This document shows positions 1 through 7,438 of a DNA stretch of 45,618 nt, piece by piece. The translations under genes were made by a program, and so were the position numbers. The notes below the pieces were generated by a model that saw only the letters and a list, made by a program, of their open reading frames with translations, had not been told where the DNA came from and did not search any database. The DNA is taken from NCBI RefSeq assembly GCF_000829695.1, contig NZ_BBNN01000050.1:1-45618 (forward strand), read 5' to 3'. The stretch comes from Streptomyces sp. NBRC 110035. GTDB taxonomy: Bacteria > Actinomycetota > Actinomycetes > Streptomycetales > Streptomycetaceae. Within the stretch, counting starts at the first letter, position 1; the number at the start of each line of letters is the position of its first letter.

Positions 1-1
1 C

Positions 2-508
2 GCCGAACTCACCGGCGACGTCCTCGATGGTTGGCCGAAGGGCATGCGGCTGATCGTCCGCAAGGAACGGCCGCATCCCGGGGCACAGTTGAGGATCACC
101 GACGCCGACGGCATGCGGCTGACGTGTTTCGCCACCAACACGACCGGCCTGCCGATCGCCGAGCTCGAGCTCCGTCACCGGCTGCGGGCCCGCGCGGAGG
201 ACCGCATCCGAGCCGCCCGGGCCACCGGACTGCGCAACCTGCCCCTGCACCGCACCGCCCAGAACGAGGTCTGGCTGGAGATCGTGCAGATCGCTCTCGA
301 CCTGCTGGCCTGGATGCCCATGCTCGCGCTGACCGGCACCGCCCGCCTCTGGGAGCCCCGCCGCCTGCGGCTCCGCTTGTTCTCCACGGCCGGACAGCTC
401 GTGACCACCGGCCGCCGGCGAATCCTCCGCCTGGCCGGGCACTGGCCCTGGACCGGCGTGATCACCGATGCCCTCGAACGGCTCGCACTCCTACCGAACC
501 CCGGCTGA
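2..508 (+). CDS. IS1380-type transposase, C-terminal part (5' end outside window)
   Basis: The reading frame is open from base 2 and ends at 508; the start lies outside the window. The protein runs from AELTGDVLDGWPKGMRLIVR to a C-terminus rich in Arg and Leu. The segments MRLIVRKERPHPGAQL and ADGMRLTCFATNT, followed by ELELRHRLRARAEDRIR, are what I recognise as the C-terminal half of IS1380-family DDE transposases, which cut and paste the element. About 168 residues are visible. Family assignment is from memory of the family, not from a search. I saw no terminal inverted repeat downstream, so I cannot say whether the element is complete. Together with the transposase at the right edge it suggests IS-flanked, rearranged DNA. 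Confidence 0.7.
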   Translation, partial: AELTGDVLDGWPKGMRLIVRKERPHPGAQLRITDADGMRLTCFATNTTGLPIAELELRHRLRARAEDRIRAARATGLRNLPLHRTAQNEVWLEIVQIALDLLAWMPMLALTGTARLWEPRRLRLRLFSTAGQLVTTGRRRILRLAGHWPWTGVITDALERLALLPNPG

Positions 509-848
509 CCAGCAGATCCACCCGTCCCTACGACAGCCCCTCACCGCCCGGAGCAGTGGAACCCGGCGCCCACCCGAGACGACACTCGGGCCACCACCCT
601 GCCCATCCACAGCTCACGGCACGAAAACGGGCCACCGACTCCGTCGGCGGCCCGTCACGAAAGATCGAGGCTAATAGATCTTGATGGTCCAGAGAGGGAT
701 GCCCAGGTGGAACGCAAGTCTCCGTACGTCGCTGGAGTTCGACGGCTTCTGCTTCCGGTTCGCACGTCCCGAGGACGTGCGCGAGCTGGTGACCAGTCCC
801 TCGCCGGTGAGCCGGAACCAGGTGACCGCCCAAGGAGGTGGACCAAGA
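509..848. other. Intergenic stretch, no gene recognised
   Basis: This 340-nt stretch lies between the transposase fragment and the terpene-synthase-like gene. An upstream extension of the latter's frame (in-frame ATG at 681) is open, but its residues do not resemble the family. The strong Shine-Dalgarno before base 849 argues that it is untranslated. I see no RNA gene or inverted repeat in it. Confidence 0.4.
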
Positions 849-1682
849 ATGGCCTACTCCGTCGCTGCTCTCACGCCCCGCCTGCAGTCCCGTTACCCTC
901 TGCGGCGCAGCGGCCACTACAGCCGGGAGCTCGCCGACCGTGTGGACGAGTGGTTCCTGTATTGGGGTCTGCTCCACGACGAAAGGCAGCGAACCGTCTT
1001 CCGGCGCACCGACCATACTTATCTGGCCGCCGTGTGCTGGCCGTCCTGCGACTCGGACACCCTGTACGACCTCGCCCGCCTTGCAGCCGCTCTGATGGCC
1101 CGTGACCATGAGATCGACACCGCTCCGCCCGAACAAGCCATACCCATGGCGCACACATTCCGCAGCGAGGTGAGCGCCCGGTACGACCTCGGCGGCGTCA
1201 CCGGTGTCGACCCCCGGCTTCAGCGAACTCTGGCGCACCTTGTCCACCCGCTGCTCCGAGCTGGCCGCCTACTTCAGCACTCGCCGCGTCACCGTCGCAC
1301 AACGGGTCGACCACCTGCTCGCCGAGGCGAGCCTGGGTATCGAGCTGTACTCATCCAGGACATCCTCTCGGCACCCCGCGAACTGGCCGGCGGCGTAAGC
1401 GAGAACATCGTCGCCGTCCTGTCCGCTGCCCTGCGGTGCCCCGCACCCCGTGCTCTCAAAGAGGCGACGGCCCTATACGAGGACCTGACGGACACCTACG
1501 AGCAGGCGTTCGCCCTACTTGTTCCACCGAGTGGCCATAACCCTGGAGTGCGGGCCTTCGCTTCCGCCTTGAACGACTTCAGTACCGGGCTCATCGAGTG
1601 GACAAGCCACTCCGTCCGCTACACGCAGGCGGAGACGAGCAACTGGAACCAGGCGGACGAGATCGTCGCGCGAGGTCTGTGA
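849..1682 (+). pseudogene. Class I terpene-synthase-like gene with two compensating frameshifts
   Basis: ATG 849 follows a near-perfect Shine-Dalgarno (AAGGAGGTGG, 833-842). The frame is open to 1682 (277 aa), but family-like residues switch to the +1 frame from about 1204 to about 1340 and then return. In the +1 frame one reads FSELWRTL and RRVTVAQRVDHLLAEA; in the original frame the stretch is Arg/Pro-rich and unlike the family. Other family marks are ARDHEID, where DDxxD is expected (second Asp is His), QDILSAPRE, where the NSE triad ND..S...E is expected (Asn is Gln), and a terminal W..HSVRY. Class I terpene synthases ionise prenyl diphosphates with Mg2+ bound by these motifs. The protein is also short. 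I infer a decayed or non-catalytic terpene synthase, not obviously part of the cluster to the right. Confidence 0.6.
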
Positions 1683-2079
1683 CGTCTTGGCATCCCCGAC
1701 ATTCGGCGGATACGTAGGGACCTCCCCCGACCGTCCGGTGTGCCTTCACACACCGCTAATCCATCAGGCGGGGGAGGCGCGCTCGGCGGGCCACTCCCGA
1801 TTGTGCACGTGCACAAGACGACCCGTAGTTCAGACCGGCCGCTGGGAATCAGCACCGCTCACCGAAGCTACAGGCCACGACGAAGTCTCAGCACGAGCGT
1901 CACCTGAGCGTCGATCGTTTCGAATACAGCGTCGGGAGCAGGACACGGCGGCACACCGTCCGTTCCTGCAACCGCAGGTCAGAGGCCCGAAGGGGATGGT
2001 TCCCCGCCCAATGTGTTGTGCGGAGGGAAACAGGTCGAGCGCCACCGACCACATCTGGAAAACCCAAGAAAGTCGCAGG
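1683..2079. other. Non-coding gap with no recognisable gene
   Basis: The stretch has lower GC than the rest of the window. Open frames cross it on both strands (one from 1687 to 2223 on +), but their composition is not protein-like, they lack ribosome-binding sites and they overlap a real gene remnant. I found no tRNA, hairpin terminator or repeat. Confidence 0.4.
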
Positions 2080-2172
2080 TCAGAGCCCCTTTGCAGCAGC
2101 CTCCAAAATCGCCACGCACTCCACATGCGACGTCATCGGAAAGATGTCGGTCTGAACAAGCAGCGTAAACCT
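2080..2172 (-). pseudogene. C-terminal remnant of a TrmA/RlmD-family RNA methyltransferase
   Basis: Read on the minus strand, one frame ending at TGA 2080-2082 gives about 30 residues that include DIFPMTSHVECVAILE followed by AAAKGL and stop. D-x-FP-x-T-x-HVE is the characteristic C-terminal signature of the TrmA/RlmC/RlmD (uracil-5)-methyltransferases; the Glu is the general base of the family. Upstream the frame loses similarity within a few codons, so only the tail of the gene survives. It indicates a deletion or rearrangement junction near 2170-2190, left of the cluster. Confidence 0.65.
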
Positions 2173-2424
2173 CCCGGCCAGAGCCCCCCTTCGGCTCCTT
2201 TCCCCGTGCACGGACAGCCATAGCGTCAAACGAGCGTCACCGACAGGCGGTCCGCCTGCTCAGCGCGCCCCAGGCCACGGCGACCACCGAGGGCTCGGTC
2301 TGCGGGCACATAACTTCGGCGCCCGCAGTGCGAACGCATCGCGCGGGAGGAGCCGCGCGGGATGGACCGGCGCACCCCGGACGCCGGAGTGCGTCTCGAG
2401 TCTCCGGGAGCGTGCTCCAAGTAG

Positions 2425-2631
2425 TCAGTGACCGCCCCGGTGGCCTTCGTGAGCAGCCGCATGACGGTGGCTGTCGTGCACGTAGTCCATGTGGTCATCG
2501 TGGGGCACCGTCACGTGCCCGCAGCCCTCGCCCTGCACGTGGGCGTGATCGGCGTGCTGACGGTGCACGCCGACCGCGCAGTCATCCGTGTGACCGTCGT
2601 GCGGGCACGTCACGGTGATCCGCGTCGACAA
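2425..2631 (-). CDS. Small histidine-rich, probably metal-binding protein
   Basis: This frame of 68 codons starts at TTG (2629-2631; MSTRITVTCPHDGHTDDC) or at an alternative GTG a few codons away, and ends at TGA 2425. Nearly a quarter of the residues are His, in motifs such as CPHDGHTDDC, GCGHVTVPHDDH and DYVHDSHRH. I remember similar short His-rich proteins with a CGHV..PH.DH.DY.HDGH core in actinobacteria, often thought to bind zinc, but I cannot search here. It lies directly downstream of the HAD phosphatase on the same strand. No clear Shine-Dalgarno is visible, so the start is uncertain. There is no signal peptide, so it should be cytoplasmic. Confidence 0.55.
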   Translation of the reverse strand: MSTRITVTCPHDGHTDDCAVGVHRQHADHAHVQGEGCGHVTVPHDDHMDYVHDSHRHAAAHEGHRGGH

Positions 2632-2669
2632 CCGCACCGGTCCCGGCCGGAGCCGGCGGTCCGCCGCGG

Positions 2670-3425
2670 TCACCCGCCTCCGTCGGTCCCGGCGGCGTGC
2701 GGCGGCACGGTGGTGTGGGTCCCGTCCGGGGCGACCATCACCGCGTGCCCCACGCTGTGCAGCATGGGCAGGTCGGAGGGATGGTCCCCGTAGGCCCAGC
2801 AGTCGGCCGGGTCGATGTCGGGGTGGCGGGCGAGGAGCTGGCGCACCAGGGTGCGCTTGCCCGCGCCGATGGCCGGGGGGCCGATCAGTTCGCCGGTGAG
2901 CAGCGGCCCGCAGCGTTCGAGTCTCGCGCCGAGGGCGTACCGCGCCCCGACCGCCTCGGCGATGACGGCCAGCAGCGGCGGGAAGGTGCCGGAGACCAGG
3001 GCGACGGACGCGCCCTCGGCCCGGTGCCGGCGCAGCGCGGCCAGTGTGGTGGGGAGATAGAAGCCGTCGGCCCGGCTGTGCTCCCGGTACCACCGGCGGG
3101 CCGCGGCCTCGGCCTCGGCGGCCGGGCAGCCCCGGAAGGCCCGGTGGAAACGGCGGTTGGCCTCCGCGCGGGGCAGACCGGCCAGTGCACCGAGCAGTTC
3201 GCCGGCCCGGCGCGCTCCGTCCGCGCCATGCATCCGCGCGAAGTGGTCGCGGAGGAAGTCCGGGCCGCTCTTGCGGCCGATCAGCGTCTCGTCCACGTCG
3301 AAGAACACCAGCCGGCGGGGGCCCTCGGGGCGTGCCCGCGCGGCGGGCCGGGAGGGTGCGGGACGGGGAGGCGTCGTCGCGGGTCGCGGGGACCGGTTGC
3401 GCCCGCTGCGGATGTCAGTGGACAC
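2670..3425 (-). CDS. HAD-superfamily phosphatase, IB type (MmfP-like candidate)
   Basis: The 251-aa protein begins at GTG 3425, overlapping the upstream flavoenzyme gene by 11 nt, so the two are translationally coupled. A Pro/Arg-rich head of about 38 residues precedes motif I, FFDVDETL (DxDxT/V, nucleophile Asp). Motif II is VALVSGTF; later GAGKRTLVRQ gives the motif III Lys and AYGDHPSDLPML the acidic motif IV. This is the subfamily IB (SerB-like) layout. HAD phosphatases such as MmfP take part in furan/butenolide signal synthesis, removing the phosphate left after AfsA-type condensation. Location next to afsA and two TetR genes supports that role here, but substrate is inferred. The C-terminus ends GTDGGG. 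Confidence 0.8.
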   Translation of the reverse strand: MSTDIRSGRNRSPRPATTPPRPAPSRPAARARPEGPRRLVFFDVDETLIGRKSGPDFLRDHFARMHGADGARRAGELLGALAGLPRAEANRRFHRAFRGCPAAEAEAAARRWYREHSRADGFYLPTTLAALRRHRAEGASVALVSGTFPPLLAVIAEAVGARYALGARLERCGPLLTGELIGPPAIGAGKRTLVRQLLARHPDIDPADCWAYGDHPSDLPMLHSVGHAVMVAPDGTHTTVPPHAAGTDGGG

Positions 3426-4662
3426 CGGCGCCCACCTCCGCCGGCGCGGAGTGCGCCACGAACCGGGGCGCGGCCGTCGGCCCGGCCGCCTGCTCGGGAC
3501 GGCCTTCGAAGTCGGCGAACACCGAGTCGGCGTACAGGGCCGCCGCGGTCTCCCGGCGCACGGCCTGGTGCGCGGCCAGTACGTGGACGTCGCGCCAGGT
3601 GCGCTCCAGCGGCCCGGGGCCGCCGCATGCGTGGGTTCCGGCCGCGCGGAACAGCCGCTCGACGGCGGTGACCAGGTGCTGTGCGGCGGCCGCCGCGACC
3701 CGGCGGTTGCGGGCCACGTCCCGCTCTGCGCGGGTGCCCGAATCGGCCCGCAGCGCCGCGTCCCCGAGCAGCAGTTCGGCGGCCTCGATGTCGTCGGCCG
3801 ACTGCGCCAGCGTCAGCTGGAGCGTGGCGCGCTCCGAGGGCCGGCCGGCTCCCCTGCGCGCGGCCCACGCGGTCCACTCCCGTAGGGCGTGGCGGGCCGC
3901 CCCGAGGGCGGGCGCGCACAGCAGCAGTCCCGTCCCCAGGTGCGCCGGGGCCGTGTGGCAGCAGGACCGTCCGGGCCCGGAAGAGCCCGCCAGCACGTCC
4001 GACAGCGAGCAGGTGCGGTGGTCGGGGACCATCACCGGGCCGTCGAGGACCGCGGTGTGGCTGCCGGTGCCGCGCATTCCGGTGCTGCGCCACGTCTCCC
4101 GTACGTGGATCTCGGCGGCGTGGACGGCGAAGAGCCGGCACCGGGCACCGGGTAACCGCGGTTCGTCCGGTTCCGGGGCCGCCAGCAGCAGCCAGTCTGC
4201 GTCCGCGATCCCGCTGACGCACTCCCAGGCGCCACTGAGCAGCCAGCCTCCGGAGCAGCGGGCGGCCGAGCCGGAGGGCCGCAGTCCGGCGGCGATCCGC
4301 ACATCGGGCGATCGGCCCCACAGGTCGAACTGCCCTTCGAGGGGCAGGTGGGCGGCGTATCTGCCGTGGGTCGCCCACAGGGCGGCGCACCACGCGGCGG
4401 ACGCGCACCCCTCGCCGACGGCCGCCACCTCGGCGAGGAGGTCGCTGAAGGTTCCCTCGGTACCGTGCCAGACCCCGGGCACGAAGTGACGGGCAAAGCC
4501 GGCGCGGGTCAGCAGCGCGACGGTCTCCGCGGACAGCCGGCCGGTGGCGTCCACCGCCGACGCGTGTGCAGCGGCGGAGGCCACGGCGCCCGCCAGCTGT
4601 ACGCGCGCCCGCGGCGCGCCACCCTGTGCCCCCTGGCCTGTGCAGATTTGGCGCTGGTTCAC
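3415..4662 (-). CDS. Acyl-CoA dehydrogenase-superfamily flavoenzyme in signalling locus
   Basis: GTG 4660-4662 is preceded by AAAGGAGAG at good spacing, giving a 415-aa protein. The N-terminal helical domain (around GFARHFVPGVWHGTEG), a mid beta domain (around WLLSGAWECVSGIADADW and WRSTGMRGTGSHT) and a C-terminal helical domain follow the acyl-CoA dehydrogenase / group D flavin monooxygenase fold. RGTGSHT is typical of the HpaB/NcnH-like branch, which uses reduced FMN or FAD. It overlaps the HAD gene and is divergent from a TetR gene across a palindromic operator. I infer a redox step in making the autoregulator, comparable in position to the acyl-CoA oxidase of avenolide loci or MmfH of furan loci. 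A biosynthetic tailoring role is the alternative. Confidence 0.7.
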   Translation of the reverse strand: MNQRQICTGQGAQGGAPRARVQLAGAVASAAAHASAVDATGRLSAETVALLTRAGFARHFVPGVWHGTEGTFSDLLAEVAAVGEGCASAAWCAALWATHGRYAAHLPLEGQFDLWGRSPDVRIAAGLRPSGSAARCSGGWLLSGAWECVSGIADADWLLLAAPEPDEPRLPGARCRLFAVHAAEIHVRETWRSTGMRGTGSHTAVLDGPVMVPDHRTCSLSDVLAGSSGPGRSCCHTAPAHLGTGLLLCAPALGAARHALREWTAWAARRGAGRPSERATLQLTLAQSADDIEAAELLLGDAALRADSGTRAERDVARNRRVAAAAAQHLVTAVERLFRAAGTHACGGPGPLERTWRDVHVLAAHQAVRRETAAALYADSVFADFEGRPEQAAGPTAAPRFVAHSAPAEVGAGVH

Positions 4663-4690
4663 CTATCGCTCTCCTTTACTCCGTGACTAG

Positions 4691-4710
4691 AATTCGTTCG
4701 GGAACGAATT
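4691..4710. promoter_or_regulatory. Perfect 20-bp palindromic operator
   Basis: AATTCGTTC-GG-GAACGAATT has perfect 9-bp arms. It lies 28 bp upstream of the flavoenzyme start and 50 bp upstream of the divergent TetR start, the usual position of a TetR operator controlling both genes. Its sequence differs from the ATACCTT-type sites at 6525 and 41540, so a different TetR, most simply the adjacent one, should bind it. Confidence 0.7.
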
Positions 4711-4760
4711 TTTATTGGCCGGCCCTTCACCACCGGGCCGGGGTGAAGGAGGTGATCAGC

Positions 4761-5354
4761 GTGGTCAAGCAGGCGCGTGCCCTTCGGACGCACGATCGCG
4801 TCCTCGACGCCGCTGCGCACGAGTTCGCACGCTACGGCTACGTGAACGCGAACCTGCAGCGCATCGCCGACCGGATCGGGTTGACCAAGGGCGCCCTGTA
4901 CGGGCACTTCTCCAGCAAGGAGAAGCTGGCCGCCGCGCTGACGGAACATCTGTCCCGGAGCGTGCGGACGCTGCTGGACGGGGCCAGGACCTCACCCGAG
5001 CCGGCCACGAGCCGGCTGGAGGCCCTGGTGCTCGGGCTCGGCCAGCTCTTCGAGACCGACCACAGGGCGCAGGCGGCCCTGCGGCTGGAGGTGGAGGCGG
5101 CTCGGGCGGCCGGCATGGTGGCTCCTCTCCTGAGCGACACCCATGGCATCGCGCTCGAACTCGTGGGCGAGGTGCAGCGGGGACGGCACGGTGACGAGGC
5201 CCCGCCGGCCGACGCCCTGGCCGATATCATCATCGCGGCCTTCTGCACCGCGCTGTGGACCGGCGCCTGCGCGGGCCCGGACCGGCCCGGGCCCAGCGTC
5301 GCCGCGATGTGGGGCGTGCTGACGCGCGTCATGGGGACACGCGCACCCGCCTGA
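4761..5354 (+). CDS. TetR-family regulator
   Basis: GTG 4761 is chosen because AAGGAGGTGATC (4747-4758) sits just before it, although the frame is open further upstream. The 197-aa protein has an N-terminal TetR helix-turn-helix at about residues 12-58, with RVLDAAAHEFARYGY, then IADRIGLTKGALYGHFSSKE as the recognition helix segment. The C-terminal ligand domain contains ALRLEVEAARAAG and AFCTALWTGA, as in gamma-butyrolactone-receptor relatives. It is divergent from the flavoenzyme gene across a perfect palindrome and convergent with afsA. It probably represses the flavoenzyme/HAD pair and itself, and may sense the diffusible signal. Whether it is a true receptor or a pseudo-receptor cannot be decided from sequence alone. 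Confidence 0.85.
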   Translation: MVKQARALRTHDRVLDAAAHEFARYGYVNANLQRIADRIGLTKGALYGHFSSKEKLAAALTEHLSRSVRTLLDGARTSPEPATSRLEALVLGLGQLFETDHRAQAALRLEVEAARAAGMVAPLLSDTHGIALELVGEVQRGRHGDEAPPADALADIIIAAFCTALWTGACAGPDRPGPSVAAMWGVLTRVMGTRAPA

Positions 5355-5393
5355 GCTCCGCCGACCGTGCGGCCCCGGGCCGGTGGGTCGCCG

Positions 5394-6443
5394 CTACCAG
5401 GAGGCAGGGACGGCCGCCGCCGGGCGGGTGCCCACGCAGGCCCAGACGGTCCGTGCGCGGGCCAGTACGGTGTCACCCTGGACCGCCGAGACGGACAGCT
5501 GAAACGTTTCCTGCGGACGGGCGCCCGACGCGCACTCCTCGACCACCAGCCGGGTGGGCCGGTCGAACTCGCCGAAGGCCAGGCACTGCACCGCGGTCCG
5601 GGCCAGCGCGAAGGAGAGGTCGGCGAACGGGCCGTCGCACGCGTCGTGCACCTTGAGGTGGCCGAGCTGGCGGAAGCCTTCCAGCATCACCATCATCGGG
5701 ATGTGGTCGGTGGGGTGGTCGAAGAGCACCGCGTGGTGGCGGTCCACGCGCAACCGCCACTCGTCGGGCCTCGCGGACTCTTCCAGCACGCAGTCCCGCC
5801 AGCGCAGCCGCCCCACCCGGTGCGGGGGCGTTCGCGGCGCCCCGGAAGCGGCCGTCCGCGCCGGTACGGTGGCCGACGCGTCCGCGGCACCGCCGCCGAG
5901 CCGGCGCAGCAGGCGGTAGCGCCGTTCGTCCACCATCAGCATGCTGATGGTGCCCCGGCCGCACGCACGGCCGCCGACGACGAGCCGGAAGTCCATCCGG
6001 GCCCCGCTCCTGCCCCGCGCGTCGTCGCCGTCCCAGGTCCACTCACCCACCAGGAACACCGAGAGCGGTACGCCCTCGACCCGCAGGGTGACGGGATCGG
6101 TGATCTCGAAGTCGATGTCACGGCCGACGAAGCGCCGGCCGAGCGGCACACCGCAGTGCCGGTGGGCGACGTAGACCATCCCCTGACGCAGGGTCTCCGC
6201 GAACAGCAGGGGATCGCTCAGACCGTTCTCGTCCGGGTGGTAGAGCGCGTGGTCGCGCGGCCACTGGGCGGCGACGACGAACTCGCGGTCACCGACACGG
6301 GCGCCGTCGGTGACGAACACCTCCGCGACGGAGCTGCGGTGCACCAGCTCACGCGTCACGGGACGTGCAAAGCTCAACGAATCACAGGCGTGGGCCATTG
6401 CTGACGCCTGAGGGATGCTGGGATGATCGGGCATGACTGACAT
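5394..6443 (-). CDS. afsA: AfsA/MmfL-type autoregulator synthase
   Basis: ATG 6443 is preceded by GGGGGAGGCG on the minus strand; an upstream in-frame ATG exists at 6515 but has no such site. The protein has about 349 residues in two AfsA hotdog repeats. The first includes VHRSSVAEVFVTDG, AAQWPRDHALYHP and DPLLFAETLRQ; the second includes LFDHPTDHIPMM and MLEGFRQ. These are the family signatures. AfsA-type enzymes join a beta-ketoacyl thioester to a C3 unit (dihydroxyacetone phosphate) to start gamma-butyrolactone, butenolide or furan signals. The neighbouring HAD phosphatase and flavoenzyme could complete such a molecule. Its promoter contains an ATACCTT palindrome, so it is probably under TetR repression. 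The symbol is by homology; mmfL-like would be equally fair. Confidence 0.85.
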   Translation of the reverse strand: MSVMPDHPSIPQASAMAHACDSLSFARPVTRELVHRSSVAEVFVTDGARVGDREFVVAAQWPRDHALYHPDENGLSDPLLFAETLRQGMVYVAHRHCGVPLGRRFVGRDIDFEITDPVTLRVEGVPLSVFLVGEWTWDGDDARGRSGARMDFRLVVGGRACGRGTISMLMVDERRYRLLRRLGGGAADASATVPARTAASGAPRTPPHRVGRLRWRDCVLEESARPDEWRLRVDRHHAVLFDHPTDHIPMMVMLEGFRQLGHLKVHDACDGPFADLSFALARTAVQCLAFGEFDRPTRLVVEECASGARPQETFQLSVSAVQGDTVLARARTVWACVGTRPAAAVPASW

Positions 6444-6524
6444 CTGGGATTCGCCTCCCCCGTACTGGAGAACCAGGACCATGCGAACGAACAGACGTGC
6501 GGCGCCCTTCGGCACGCAATTAAT

Positions 6525-6542
6525 ATACCTTTGGGAAGGTAT
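6525..6542. promoter_or_regulatory. 18-bp autoregulatory element (ARE) in afsA/TetR intergenic region
   Basis: ATACCTT-TGGG-AAGGTAT has perfect 7-bp arms. On the minus strand it reads ATACCTTCCCAAAGGTAT, which closely resembles the methylenomycin MmfR operator as I remember it (ATACCTTCCCGCAGGTAT). A TATATT sequence overlapping its edge could be the afsA -10 box. A near-identical site lies upstream of the SARP gene at 41540. Confidence 0.8.
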
Positions 6543-6683
6543 TTTGCAAGCCTCAGGCGGAGCACGGCGGATGCTCGGTCATCCCTGCTGGTCAGAGGGG
6601 CGAAACCCGCGAAGCGTCCGCACACGCCCCGGCCCAGTCCCCCCACGAACCAGCCACCGAAAGCAGCACCCGGCACGGCACGA

Positions 6684-7352
6684 ATGGACGTCATGAACGA
6701 ACACAGCGACGCGGCACAGACCTCGCACATCTCCGGCGGCACCTCGGTCGACGACACCTCGCACCTCAAGCAGGAGCGCGCCATCCGCACCCGGCGCACC
6801 ATCCTCGACGCGGCCGCGGAGGTCTTCGCCCGGCACGGCTACCCGAACGTCACCATCAAGGACATCGCCGACCGCGCGGAGATGACCAAGGGCGCGGTGT
6901 ACTTCCACTTCTCCAACAAGGAGGCCCTCGCGGTCGCCGTGACGGAGGAGTTCTACCGCAGGCTCAACGAAATCGTCTCACCCGCGCTCGATGGCGACCA
7001 CTCCTCGCCCTCGACGGTGGTGGACGTGCTGCTGCGCACCGCGGGCGGGTTCCGCGACGACGTCTACGTCAAGGCGGGGGCACGCCTGCAGATCGAACGT
7101 CCCTACATCAAGGCGGAGATGCCGGTCCCGTACGTCGGTTTCACGTCACTGATCGTCGAACTCCTCCAGGAGTGCCGGGCCGCGGGCCGGCTGCCGGACA
7201 GCGCGGTGCCCGAGGCCCTGGCCAGGGTCCTGGTCTCCGCCCTGTTCGGCGCCCAGCACATCTCCTGGGTGCAGAACGACCGGGCCGACATCGTAGAGCG
7301 GGTCGAGGAGATCCTCGACGCCTTCGCCCTGCTGTCGGTGCCGGTGCGGTAG
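6684..7352 (+). CDS. TetR-family regulator, ScbR/MmfR-like (probable ARE-binding receptor)
   Basis: ATG 6684 (or ATG 6693) gives 222 residues; the frame runs on upstream but only lacks stops, and no strong ribosome-binding site marks the start. After about 30 loosely composed residues the TetR DNA-binding domain appears: TRRTILDAAAEVFARHGY, then IKDIADRAEMTKGAVYFHFSNK. The GAVYFHF..KE sequence is typical of gamma-butyrolactone receptors of the ScbR/ArpA group. The C-terminal part (ARLQIERPYI, VSALFGAQHIS) fits their ligand domain. It is divergent from afsA across the 6525 ARE, the classic receptor/synthase arrangement. It should bind both the 6525 site and the site before the SARP gene, releasing them when signal accumulates; this is inference from site similarity. 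Confidence 0.85.
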   Translation: MDVMNEHSDAAQTSHISGGTSVDDTSHLKQERAIRTRRTILDAAAEVFARHGYPNVTIKDIADRAEMTKGAVYFHFSNKEALAVAVTEEFYRRLNEIVSPALDGDHSSPSTVVDVLLRTAGGFRDDVYVKAGARLQIERPYIKAEMPVPYVGFTSLIVELLQECRAAGRLPDSAVPEALARVLVSALFGAQHISWVQNDRADIVERVEEILDAFALLSVPVR

Positions 7353-7414
7353 GACCGTGGGCCGGGAAGGTGTGGCCCGAACCGGTGAACCGCTCCGGTC
7401 GCCACAACGTCACG

Positions 7415-7437
7415 CCGTCCGGCGGCGGGCCGGACGG
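7415..7437. terminator. Hairpin terminator between convergent TetR and vlmK-like genes
   Basis: CCGTCCGG, a 7-nt loop, then CCGGACGG forms a perfect 8-bp stem directly beside the stop codon of the MmgE/PrpD gene, between two convergent genes. There is no T-run, as is usual for Streptomyces terminators. Confidence 0.6.
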
Positions 7438-7438
7438 T

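Noticed and set aside
1687..2223. 178-aa open frame on the plus strand
   Set aside because: Composition is not protein-like, there is no start signal, and the real signal in the region is the methyltransferase tail on the other strand.
3044..4489. 481-aa plus-strand frame antisense to HAD and ACAD-like genes
   Set aside because: Arg/Pro/Ser-rich shadow frame without a start signal.
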